A stretch of DNA of 29,493 nucleotides from positions 771,888 to 801,380 of the forward strand of contig BMAT01001684.1 in NCBI GenBank assembly GCA_019649035.1, given 5' to 3'. Origin of the DNA: Elysia marginata (Eukaryota > Mollusca > Gastropoda > Plakobranchidae). The notes beneath the pieces are model-generated. The model made no database searches, was not told where the DNA came from, and worked only from the letters and a program-made list of their open reading frames with translations. This document shows positions 19,879 through 29,085 of this stretch, one piece after another (position 1 is the stretch's first letter; the number at the start of each line of letters is the position of its first letter). The translations under genes were made by a program, and so were the position numbers.

Positions 19879-22800
19879 GTGAGAATTTAAAGTGCAAACT
19901 CAAATTTGTATTTGATTTCGGCTACGTTTACAACAGTGAAACAAAAACAAAACCCAACTATTTTGTCCACAACAAGCATGTAGAGTAGAAACTTATGTTT
20001 TTAAAGAAGTTTGAATTACGAAACTAAATATCATGAATTCATAATATTGCGAAAGGTTTTTAGCGCATAAGCTGCAGTGTTTTATAAAAGAGGAGTCCGA
20101 AAACCCTGCTAAGTCATTTTTTAAAAACAATTAAGTCATTACTAAGGGTATGTTGTTGATTAGCTTCTAAAGGCTGTGTAAAAAATGATGTAGCTTACCC
20201 ACCCCTAAATGTTAAATTTTAAAGAAAATCTAACTGAAAATTTTTAATAATCATACTATAATAAGAGTAGGATTCCAACCTGTTGCCATCAAAATAATCT
20301 TAACGCCTGGACTAAACACTCTGAGAAGATAACACAATGCCTAATTACTAATACATGTACTCAGTTACATTTATATGTTTATAATTGTCAATAACACTTT
20401 GTTTATTTTAACATTTTAATAAAAATTTCTAGGCCTCCTGGCCTATAATTCTCTTCTCTGCGACCCATTTTGTGCGAAGCTACATCAGAATGCCAAACAA
20501 GCTTTTTAAAGACCACGAACTAATCAAATTGGCTCTTTAGAAAAAATATGTTGGCTTCTCAATTTGGCGCTCATTTCTGATCGGTACTTGCCGATATAGA
20601 TCTAGATCTAGATTATATCTATAAATTATTCTTGTTGTGTTTTAAAAGGGGGGGGGGGTTAAGTGATCACTTAGAATAAGCAGACCGTAATCAGTCATTC
20701 TGCTGGCTTGGCCTGCCCCACATCGAAACAATATAGCATTTCTTCACATAATGGCACAAGTTACAAATCTAGCCAAGACAAGACCACATATATCCAGTGA
20801 AGTAGAAAGAAGCCACCACACTGATGCAAAAGCATTCTTTATTCTTTACCATCCCTTCTTAGAAGTTAGATATACTAAGACATCCCTTATTAGATCTCTT
20901 ATCTAGATCTATGCTATATATTCTAGGCTAAACATGCATCCGAAAAAAGGTGACCTTTGGTGACAAATGGATCTCAGCAAGATGTACGTAGGAGAGCGGA
21001 AAAAGCAAGGTCAACGAGGGAGCTTCGGGCTAGAGGAAGAAATCTAGATCTAGAGCTAGACTCAGATAATCCAGTAGAAGAGATAGAAGAAAGACAGAGA
21101 TATGTAGGTCTAGATCTCTCATATATAAATATCGAAAATCTTGATCTCTTAGCCCTTGATAATAAAATAGTAGAACAAAGACAACGATCTGTAGATCTAG
21201 ATGTAAGTACCATAATATGCCAGTACATTAGTCTACCTGCTTTCCTCACACGTTCTTAAGTCCCTATGATATGTTGCAATTACATCTGTTATGAATTGCC
21301 ATACTATTAGTAGAACAGGCAATTCAACTAGTATAAGTAATGAAATGCTGAACAGAAAATCTTTTCCTCAAAGCAGCTCTCAAATGACTTTTACCGGCTC
21401 TGTGGCCTAGCCGTAACACACTCGCTCAAAGATCGGTAGGTGGTATCCCAGGCCGAGTCAAACCAAGGACTTTAAAATTGGTAGAAGCAGCTGATCCGCC
21501 TAGTGTCTGGCATTATGGATTTAAAGATCTGGTCGACCCGGTGTCAGAATAATGTGACTGGGTGTGGTGTACGCAAGCGCTCCTTACACCACAGTATAGC
21601 AGCACGCTTTCAATTGTCCACAGCGGCGTCTCTGGTATAATCTCAAAGTTGACTGGGGTGTTAAAATGAAAAAAAAAAACAACCAACTCAAATGACTTAG
21701 CAGGTTTTGCTAGTTAACTCCTTAAGTGCAAAGCTAGGCCAGTAAGTGTTTTTTTTTTATTCTTAAAACGTTTTCTCCTTCGCTAATTTGAGTTAAACAT
21801 GATCATTATTCGTACTGTCGTAGTTATTCTCCCCTCCCCCCTAAAAGCACCTATTTTGTAAAGCAATTACGAGAAGATGATGTATACATGTATTAACCTA
21901 ACGATTTTCAAAGCCTACATATTTCCATCTTATTCTATTTCAATTATTGTCACTGTGCACAAAAAGGGATAGCCTTTAACTTTTAGTTTATATACGAGCA
22001 AAAAAGCTCAAATACAAAACGAAAACTAACAACGTTTATTGGTGCCCACAGTTTCCATACAGTTTTAAAAAGTTTTTGCAGCCTTTCTTGAAGCGACTGT
22101 GTTTAGTCTAACTTCTTATTTTTATCGGCCAATATTATTAAACGAAAGTGAGTATGAAAAAAGGGTTGTGGCCTTTTTATTGATAAGATAGAATATTAAC
22201 CTTTTCGGTGAATATCTTTCTTGCATATTAACGTTACATTTGCTTGTTTGTTCTTACAGATCCAAAGTGGGATGGACTGAAGGGTAAGTTCAATAAAAGC
22301 TTCTCCTTCTTAGCTTTTGTCCTACAATAATAGAAGAGCCTTAGTACTTGCCTACAAATGTTTGTTACTCTCCTCGATAACTATGACTCATGGATGTTTC
22401 GAAGTATTGCGTGTAGACTCATAAATAATTTTAGTTGACAAAATAGAACTGAGCAATAACTATGGTAAAAACTTCAGACTCGTTCTCTGACTTTCTTACA
22501 TTCGGACACTGACGGGCTGTCTCCCATTATTCTACAACTTTTATTAAAAATGTGCAATAACTATTCTTTAAATTAGCAAACTCTAACAGGAATATTTTGT
22601 CAATGACTTCCTGTAGTGACCTGGGGGCCAAATCCACTCAGCTCGAACTACTTCAAAACTCAACCTCGCACAGTAGCCGATGCTGTCAGCCAGGGTTTTC
22701 AGAAGGTCAGCGACTGCGATGGTGAGTCCGCTATACTTATAGGACCAGTTTGTAAAATAATAATCATTTGGGTCCTTTTTATATATAAGAAGCACAAATT

Positions 22801-25795
22801 ATTTTCAAATTCAATGAAGGTGGAAAAGCGAGTCATACTAAAATGCGTGGAGATTGAGGGAGGTAAACAGAGAGAAGTAGATTAAAATAAAAGGGAGAAA
22901 GAGATAAGGAAAAGGAGATAGAGAGAGGGGGTGGAAGGGCCAATAGAAGTAAAGATATAAGGAAAGAGATAGAGAGAGAGGGTGGAAGGGCCAATAGAAA
23001 GATAGACAGGTGTACCGACGGACAGAAAAAAGTGTGCATGTTTTGTTCATCATGTACAATTCCTTGCGTGTATTTTATAAAAGAAAACAAGGAGTATCTT
23101 TGATAACGCACATAACCAGACGAAGAAAGCGTTAAGTGTTCAATTAACGTCTCGCACGTCTGGTGATCAGTTTGCGGGCTTCAAACGAGACTGTGCAAGT
23201 GCAGTTAAAGTAGATCTAACCAAATAATATCTCGCATATTAACAGTCGTTACCATTTTTTTTAAAGAAATTTTTTTTAAATTCAAAACGTAAAACAAAAA
23301 CTTTACAAATTATCCGTTACTACTTTGGAGAAAGATATTAAAACTCTTGTTAAATCAAACATAGAGAAAGAGAAGAAATGTTTGACGTTTGAAATGAGGT
23401 TTCTTTATCCGATATGTCGGATCAGTTGGGACTGAAAAGACATTTTGAAAAAGCAGAAGCAGAGCCAATCACCTTGATTTTGTAAGTTGCAGAATTTTTA
23501 GAGAACAGTTTTTAAGTTTAAATAACAGAGGAACAAATAATCTAGTCACGATAACGTTTTGTTTACCGTGGTAGTTGATTTTCTCATTGGAGTGGATCGT
23601 AAAAATGTCAGATTTAAGACATAACGAAACCGAACAGCTCAATTTTCATACAGCTAATTGTTTACCTCTATTGACATAACACTAGGATATACTATGCTCT
23701 GTTCGATTCCAAGTGCCGATACCAAGCGACACATTATTATACTATTTCAGTGAACGCTAAATGGAGAGGCGCCCGGTATGTGAAAGACGGAGACTATTCT
23801 CTGACACTGTTGTTTGATGTCAATGGCTACATTGCTGGCATCCAGACTAGTGTGAGAAATATTATCGCCTTTTTTGTATCTGTACCGACATGCTATGTTC
23901 TAAACCTTTAAAGGAATGTAAAATTTGCACGATAAGATAGTACATAACAGCTTCATTTTTGTAATAATTATGTTTGGTTAACTGAAATAAATTGAAGTGT
24001 AAAGTCGGAAGACAACTATAACACTCATTGCGGCCATTTTTATTGAAAAAATCTTTCTCCTCGAAAACTCAAAAGCATTGTTGATTGGTAAAGGCCGAAA
24101 ATTTACGATTAATTTGTTTGCTTTGTTGGAGTGCAATGACTACAGCCCATTTATAGACTCTGAGGAATAAAGTCACTGGATCAACACGGAGACAAGGGCA
24201 TAAAGCCCCATTCCTAAAGCTGATTTTTTAATTTATAAGTCTTTGATAGTTAAGTGCCGACCACTGTACTTATCTCTGGTTTTCACCACAGGTACCAAAG
24301 AGCATTGGAAAGTATCCGAAACCGCAGATACAGCCTCCTTTTATGGACGATGGAGACCGATGGGTTGTGTCCGCATACTTCACTGATCCATGTACGATCA
24401 AAAAAGAATTTTTTTCTTGGAGGTGGGGGGGGGGCGGTTCTAAACATTTATCTCATAACTCTAAAAGCATGTACTATCTATTTTTGTTCATTGTAAAGGT
24501 GTTCTTATTACACCAGCAACGCAAATTTTAATATCCTACTATTATGATTGTGATTGCTGTATGTAAATTGTAATTCGTTTGTATGACAGCGCTTTTCAAA
24601 ATAGTGTTTAAGAACCTCATAAGGTGTTCGGAGAGGTTAGAAAGTTTCTCGTGGTCGTGATTTTTTTTTGCTGTGACAAAACCATAGATTTTTGTAAAAT
24701 ATTTGCACAGTTTTCGTCAAAACTAATATCTTTAATTAAATCGCCAGTGTTATCATTATAACTGTTTCTTTCGCAAATGTGTTGGCTTTGTTATACTTTG
24801 ACAACTGGAACAAGGCATACACTGTGAAAGGATCGACCGGAACATTAAAGAATGCCTAGGTTATTGTTCAACATGGTCTATATTTAAACCTTTGCTCTTT
24901 GCAGCCAAAATTTGCACAACTGGCCGAACAGCTGATGAGTTCAACCAGCAGGGAACTGGTCTCAATCTGTATCTACAAAACAGCACAAAGCCTGAGAATA
25001 GCTTCATGGTGCCCCACAAAGAGAGTGGAATAGGCGCAACCAAGTGGACGGAAGGCAACTGCTTTTACACCATGGGTAAGGTCCTGTTAAGTGTTCCATT
25101 TAGAATACTGTATTTATAATTTTTATTCCGAGAAAGTACAACAAAAAGTCAAAAAGCAGCAAAAAGAATCAATGTAGGGACGTTGAAAAATCGCGGAACT
25201 ATAGTTTATGATTTTCTTTGTTTTGTAGATTGCAGTATGTTCATACATCCTTGTCATTGGGGGTAGGATCTCTCCAAGTCTAAGGAGTTGTGTTTCGAAT
25301 TTGCTTACAAGTCAGGATCCAAAGGCGTGTCCCTGACGACTATTGTAGTTGCATGATTTTAACCGCTTGGAGTGTCATAGCGTGGTTTGGCCTTAGATTG
25401 TGGAATAGTATAGATTTATAGTAGTTCTTTACAGTGATTTTGTAGCTGGTCTCGAGATTGTCGCAACTTGCTCACCAGTCAAAAACTAATGTGACATCCT
25501 CGACGTTTGTAATTAGAGCTTTTTCTTTCATAGCTACTGAGGTCTGGAATATTTTATCAGAAAATGCTAAGAGAAGTGACAAAATTGAATCTTTTAAACG
25601 AAATTTGGAAATAAACTTTAGAACCTATTGACAATAATTTTTATCCAATTTAATGTATTTTTTTCCTTAAGACTTGGTAGATTTTGGGCTCTCTATAAGT
25701 AAGTTATTATTATCATTATTACTTTTCTTCTTCTGCTTTTTCTACTTCTTCTTCTTCTTCTTATTATTATTACAACATGTATTATCATTATTACG

Positions 25796-25843
<48 letters not shown>

Positions 25844-27775
25844 GTTACTATTATTACTAATCTCTCAAACTATGTATTTAATCCATCTACTGATAAAAAA
25901 TCTTTGAGCTTTATTAGCTATTAGCTTTTCAGCGCAAGAAATGTTAAAAACCAAAACAGTACTGTTCTAGACTAAAACATTGCTTGCCAACAAAATCTTA
26001 ATCGGTAGCGTAGATTATTTCTGTAGCATGAGTTCAAGAATTTGTACTGGGGCTAGACCAAACGATTGTTTACACACGCCAAGCAAACTACGGAATAGAA
26101 ACAGAAACATTGTATTATAGGAACAGTGGGTCTAACACTATAAATATAGATTAAGTTATGGGTCTAGATAAATTTTCAGAGTAACGGTAGCTGGAGATTT
26201 TATTTTTGAGTTTGGAAGGAATGGCAAGTATTAGATGATGTAGATGTAGTTTTGGAACCAGAGAGAACTAAAGCAATGGATTACTTTTTGGTGAGCCGGT
26301 ATCGAATAAGTCAAAAGATTGCATTCCCCGCGTAACTAATAACGTTTCTCAATTTTCAGTTTTGATCCAGTAGCGCTGCTAAGTTCAATCCAATACTTTT
26401 GACATGTTCTTGACTTAGATCTATGCATTTGAGTTTGCTAAAAGGTTAAGCACTTTATGCTCTATGTTCCAAAATTTGTTCAGCTTGCTTAAAAAGTTTA
26501 AAAATCGCGAAGTCGCGGGTTCACAACAAGTATTTGAAATAGAGTGCTGTTTATTTTGAAGAACTATTTTCCTCGAAAACGAAAATATTGAAAGTTTGTT
26601 ACCTGTAACTGCCATCAATAATAGCATCTTTTACAAAATGTTACCAATCCTTAAGATTTTCGTAAACGTCGAGTTTAGGCTTGAAAACTTAATTTGAACG
26701 ATAATTTTTTTTTTCAATTTAAAAAAAAGCCTCTGTAGTTTGTTTTTAACCTGCAATTAATAACTCAAAAGATAATACATGTATAATCATAATCCACGTC
26801 TACTTCGTTGCATTTCCGTTTCAGGTAAACATTACTGGTACAACCTGAGCCTTGGGATGAGCTGTGATGCTATGTTCCCCGTGTTCCTGTTGTATAACGG
26901 GGGAGAACTCAACGCATTTGGCTGGGCTATGGTGCTCGACCTGCCATCTCCTCACCTAGAGCACCCGGCTCCATCTACCTATTCGGTCAGTTGACACCAG
27001 CTCTCAGCAAAGTGTTCGTTAGATAATAGAGACCTTTAGCACACGCACCGTGTCGCACTACGCGTACGTGAAAATCGGGAAAGCAGATTGAGGAAACTAT
27101 AAAAATAATGAAACCAGTTTCTAAAAATAGACCCACAGACGTTCGCGTCATACTCACGCGTTGCTGCTTAAACTCTGTAATTATGAAAATCTCGTGTCCA
27201 CTTTAGATCTATAGAACAAACTTCAACACCTTCAATCAAACATTTATACTGAAATTCTTAATGAAGCATTATGCATTTATTTGTATTAGGCCTATATATT
27301 TATCTTTGTAAACATCAAAGTCAAAAGGAGAAACAAATACTTGTTAAAAGAGTATGAGTTTTCCTTTTCAGGACTAATTTGTTTTTCAACTTTAATACAA
27401 TGGCAAATACGCTCAAACTTCCTCATGGAAGCGAGTCACCAAAACAAAACAAAAATATCTACAGGAAGACTTAAAATCTTTAATATTGTTAAGCTTTAAA
27501 AAGCGAAGAACTATTCTTACTTTAAGAAGCAAAAAAAAATTCTGAGAGGTTTGCAATTAGTTCACAGTCATTAAGATCAGTGCAGTGAAACTATATATTA
27601 AGTTTTTAAATCTGGGGAATATCCGTGCGTGGTTTTTAGATTTTTTTCAAACTAGTGTATCTACCTATGATTTCAGATGTTCATGAAGGAAGTGCCAACA
27701 TGTCTGATGAGTGCCGGGACTCTGTCAACTATGCATATTTACCTAACAGACACAGTGTACAAGGACTTGTGCTAG
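19803..27775 (+). CDS. secreted cysteine-containing protein, 8 exons, 278 aa
   Basis: Spliced coding sequence: 19803-19878, 22260-22283, 22617-22721, 23751-23851, 24292-24391, 24905-25075, 26825-26985, 27677-27775 (837 nt with stop). All introns are GT...AG, and all phases join without a shift (1,1,1,0,1,1,0). Residues 5-23 form a hydrophobic signal peptide (VATVLLYVSAYTGAFLLF) with likely cleavage after Ala19. The mature part has six cysteines (67, 139, 188, 206, 255, 278), enough for three disulfides, and sequons NST (161) and NLS (199). Notable blocks are WRGARYVKDGDYSLTLLFDV (73-92), NGYIAGIQTSVP (93-104), KWTEGNCFYTMG (182-193), FPVFLLYNGGELNAFGWAMV (210-229) and a C-terminus ending YKDLC. 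There is no transmembrane segment after the signal and no catalytic motif I know. The overall style suggests an extracellular or mucus protein of a mollusc family without an assigned role; this is inference. The gene model itself is strongly supported by phase agreement. Confidence 0.85.
20957..21202 (+). other. intronic charged open frame of unknown origin
   Basis: An 82-codon stretch rich in Arg, Glu, Leu and Asp (RGRNLDLELDSDNP, YVGLDLSYINIENLDLLALD, QRQRSVDLD) is followed directly by GTAAGT, a strong donor at 21203. The first in-frame codon of the open frame is TTG, and I see no convincing ATG in this frame. The Leu-Asp pairs come from TCTAGATCTA motifs, which suggests that part of the apparent coding character is repeat-derived. 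It could be a captured exon or an alternative exon of a nested transcript; neither is shown. Confidence 0.2.
21379..21390. repeat. 12-bp target-site duplication, left
   Basis: CTCAAATGACTT, identical to 21687-21698. Confidence 0.85.
21391..21686 (+). mobile_element. tRNA-headed SINE, copy 2 (296 bp)
   Basis: Same family, orientation and length as 15841-16136. The head CCGGCTCTGTGGCCTAGCCG keeps an A box, while the B box has decayed (GGTATCCCA). The body shares AACCAAGGACTTTAAAATTG and the GCTCCTTACA segment; the tail is A-rich then AACAACCAA. Perfect 12-bp duplications flank it. Located in intron 1, same strand as the gene. Confidence 0.9.
21687..21698. repeat. 12-bp target-site duplication, right
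   Basis: CTCAAATGACTT, identical to 21379-21390. Confidence 0.85.
22260..22283 (+). CDS. secreted-protein gene, exon 2 (24-nt microexon)
   Basis: The acceptor TTGTTTGTTCTTACAG is strong and the donor AAGG/GTAAGT is nearly ideal. It encodes DPKWDGLK (residues 26-33). Phase 1 on both sides, so skipping would keep the frame and remove eight residues just after the signal peptide. Confidence 0.8.
22284..22616 (+). other. intron 2 (333 nt)
   Basis: Short AT-rich intron with no repeat recognised. Confidence 0.75.
22617..22721 (+). CDS. secreted-protein gene, exon 3
   Basis: Residues 34-68: VTWGPNPLSSNYFKTQPR and onward to SDCD, with Cys67. Acceptor CTTCCTGTAG, donor GATG/GTGAGT. Phase 1-1, 105 nt. 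Confidence 0.85.
22722..23750 (+). other. intron 3 (1029 nt)
   Basis: It contains the purine-rich tandem duplication at 22904-23006; otherwise unassigned. Confidence 0.75.
22904..23006. repeat. purine-rich tandem duplication, about 53-bp period
   Basis: ATAAGGAAAAGGAGATAGAG... at 22904 is repeated as ATAAGGAAAGAGATAGAGAG... at 22957. Both units contain GGTGGAAGGGCCAATAGAA. Confidence 0.85.
23751..23851 (+). CDS. secreted-protein gene, exon 4
   Basis: Residues 69-102, including WRGARYVKDGDYSLTLLFDV and GYIAGIQTS. Acceptor ATACTATTTCAG, donor CTAGT/GTGAGA, phase 1 to 0. Alternating hydrophobic residues suggest beta strands. Confidence 0.85.
23852..24291 (+). other. intron 4 (440 nt)
   Basis: No repeat or gene recognised within it. 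Confidence 0.75.
24292..24391 (+). CDS. secreted-protein gene, exon 5
   Basis: Residues 103-135, from VPKSIGKYP to VVSAYFTDP. Acceptor TTTTCACCACAG. The donor CCAT/GTACGA is the weakest of the gene, but it is the one I found that preserves the frame into exon 6; the next in-frame read runs into a poly-T/poly-G tract. Confidence 0.75.
24392..24904 (+). other. intron 5 (513 nt)
   Basis: It begins with the gene's weakest donor, followed by poly-T and a run of about ten G near 24425. No repeat family recognised. Confidence 0.65.
24905..25075 (+). CDS. secreted-protein gene, exon 6
   Basis: Residues 136-192, with Cys139, Cys188, sequon NST at 161 and the block ESGIGATKWTEGNCFYTM. Acceptor TTTGCTCTTTGCAG, donor ATGG/GTAAGG, phase 1-1, 171 nt. 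Confidence 0.85.
25520..25690 (+). mobile_element. CR1-like LINE C-terminal relic
   Basis: The plus strand reads RAFSFIATEVWNILSENAKR and then IESFKRNLEINF to a stop at about 25629. The [FS]-SF-IA-x-x-VWN-x-LP-x-x ... SFK-x-x-L block is the characteristic C-terminus of CR1/Jockey-type reverse transcriptases. The insertion ends in a long TTA/ATT microsatellite, as such elements often do. Same strand as the host gene. Confidence 0.65.
25744..25860. repeat. (CTT)n and (ATT)n microsatellite
   Basis: A short CTT run (25744-25761) leads into about sixteen ATT units (25797-25843) and degenerate copies. The leucine-rich open frame across it is an artefact. Confidence 0.95.
26825..26985 (+). CDS. secreted-protein gene, exon 7
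   Basis: Residues 193-246, with HYWYNLSLGMSCDAMFPVFL, YNGGELNAFGWAMV and HPAPSTYS, Cys206 and sequon NLS at 199. Acceptor TTCCGTTTCAG, donor TTCG/GTCAGT, phase 1 to 0. Confidence 0.85.
26986..27676 (+). other. intron 7 (691 nt)
   Basis: It carries MITE copy 3 (27029-27177); the rest is unassigned. Confidence 0.75.
27029..27177 (+). mobile_element. MITE copy 3, in intron 7
   Basis: It begins GAGACCTTTAGCACACGCAC and ends GCTGCTTAAACTCTG. TA lies on both sides (27027-27028 and 27178-27179). It is inserted 43 bp after the exon 7 donor, on the same strand orientation as the other two copies in this window. Confidence 0.8.
27677..27775 (+). CDS. secreted-protein gene, exon 8 (C-terminus)
   Basis: Residues 247-278: MFMKEVPTCLMSAGTLSTMH and onward to YKDLC, then TAG at 27773-27775. 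Acceptor CCTATGATTTCAG, phase 0. Cys255 and the C-terminal Cys278 complete an even set of six. Confidence 0.8.
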   Translation: MFMKEVPTCLMSAGTLSTMHIYLTDTVYKDLC

Positions 27776-28110
27776 AGAGACGTGTATTCTGCAAGGCGAA
27801 TAACGCTAACAGTTTGGCATATTAGTTACAAGTACTTATATAGGCCTATTTAAATTTTGATGGGTTATGCTTAAGTTAAGTAAGGTCATTGTCTTATCTC
27901 TTAAAACTTCCTAAAAGAAATTGTGGTGGCACATGAGCATTTGAAGAATTCGCAGTTGAAAATGTATTGAATGTTGTTCATCTCTGCCTGGGGTGACAAT
28001 ACTACTAGTTAATAGGCAGTTTTTAACACTGTACATTGAAGAAAAGATGCCACTCAGCCAAGCTTGTTCTTAACTTGAATATTTTCTGTAATAAAATCAA
28101 TTTAAAAAAT
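27776..28110 (+). other. 3' untranslated region of the secreted-protein gene
   Basis: It runs from the TAG stop to shortly after the polyadenylation signal at 28090-28095. No other gene signals are seen. Confidence 0.55.
28090..28095 (+). promoter_or_regulatory. polyadenylation signal AATAAA
   Basis: First canonical AATAAA after the stop codon, 315 nt downstream, followed by T/G-containing sequence. It gives a 3' UTR of about 335 nt. Confidence 0.6.
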
Positions 28111-28782
28111 CATTTGAAATGATCCAAACTTGCTTTGACTTTTCTGCCTGTTGAAGAAATTGTTTATAAAGGACTAATTTCAGATTAGAGTATTTTAACG
28201 AACTGAATTAATGAATATAAAATTCCTGAACGATAAAATTAGAAACAAGCGTTTGGTTTGTATTGGAACATCAGAAGAAGAAGAAGAAGAAGAAGAAGAA
28301 GAAGAAGAAGAAGACGAAGAAGGACGAGAAAGACGAGGATGAGGACGAGGAGAGATTTGGCGGTTCTTAGTCTGACATTATATTTGCTGTATCCATTCAA
28401 TAACAATGTAAAGCTAAATAATTGGTGATATTAAATAACTAGGGATACTGCTGTATTTCTTTACGTTTTTTATATTATGTATCAAGGCCAAGGTGAAGGT
28501 GTCCAGGAAAAAAAGAAAAAGAAAGTAGAAGAGTTGGTAGATTTAGATACGGACAGAGCAAAAAGGGAGAGGGGCGATCTGGCCGAACCCATTAGCATAG
28601 AAAGAGGAAACACAGAAGATGTTTTGAGTCATTAGCGATACCAATCCAATAAGTGAATAACCCATTCATTCGCTGATTATAACTAAAGCTAAATGAGATT
28701 AGATGACCCAAGAAATTGTCAGCAAAAGTTCTTGATTATTGATAGCTATAATTAAAATGGGCAGAGGATATTTAATAAATTT
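28111..28782. other. downstream intergenic sequence
   Basis: It contains the GAA microsatellite and a further purine-rich stretch (about 28490-28620). No gene recognised. Confidence 0.4.
28273..28356. repeat. (GAA)n microsatellite, imperfect at the right end
   Basis: About fourteen AGA units at 28273-28314 are followed by degenerate GAC/GAG units. Confidence 0.95.
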
Positions 28783-29085
28783 GGGGGCAGCATGAGGGAG
28801 TGGCTAGTTGCGCGTCGTACTCGTGATCCGGTGGTAAGGGGTTCGATTTCCAAGCAAGGCATGGTGCAATTGTCTTGGGAAAGCAGTTTACCCTAGCTTT
28901 CCCCAGTCCACCCACCTGTAAAATGGGTACCTAGCTACAAGCAATGCTTGAGTTTGTGATATGCGCCTGCAACACCCTGCATATGGGTTAAAAGTGGCTT
29001 TCAAGTGTACTGGTCTGCTCTTGTGGCGACACAGTCATGTTGAGTAAAGCCAAATTTCCCGAAAGGGATTAATTTAGTGTACTAA
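28783..29085 (+). mobile_element. tRNA-headed SINE of a second family
   Basis: The head GAGGGAGTGGCTAGTTGCGC is A-box-like, and a B box GGTTCGATTTCC lies at 28839-28850. It is followed by a body with CACCTGTAAAATGGGTACCT and TGGCGACACAGTCATG, and it ends in an A-rich AAAAAAATTAAAAAAC. The body differs from the 296-bp family, so this is a separate SINE lineage. No clear target duplication was found; the boundaries are approximate. Confidence 0.7.

Larger units (their letters stand above)
19879..22259 (+). other. intron 1 (2381 nt)
   Basis: The longest intron. It holds TCTAGATCTAGA palindromes (20597-20620), an unexplained open frame at 20957-21202, SINE copy 2 (21391-21686) and a G run near 20649. 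The remainder is unassigned AT-rich sequence. Confidence 0.75.
25076..26824 (+). other. intron 6 (1749 nt)
   Basis: It contains the CR1-like LINE relic and its microsatellite tail (about 25520-25860). The part from 25900 to 26824 is unassigned. Confidence 0.75.

Noticed and set aside
22833..23111. Minus-strand leucine/serine/proline-rich open frames
   Set aside because: They arise from the purine-rich tandem duplication in intron 3.
25674..25907. Leucine-rich 77-codon open frame
   Set aside because: Translation of the CTT/ATT microsatellite.
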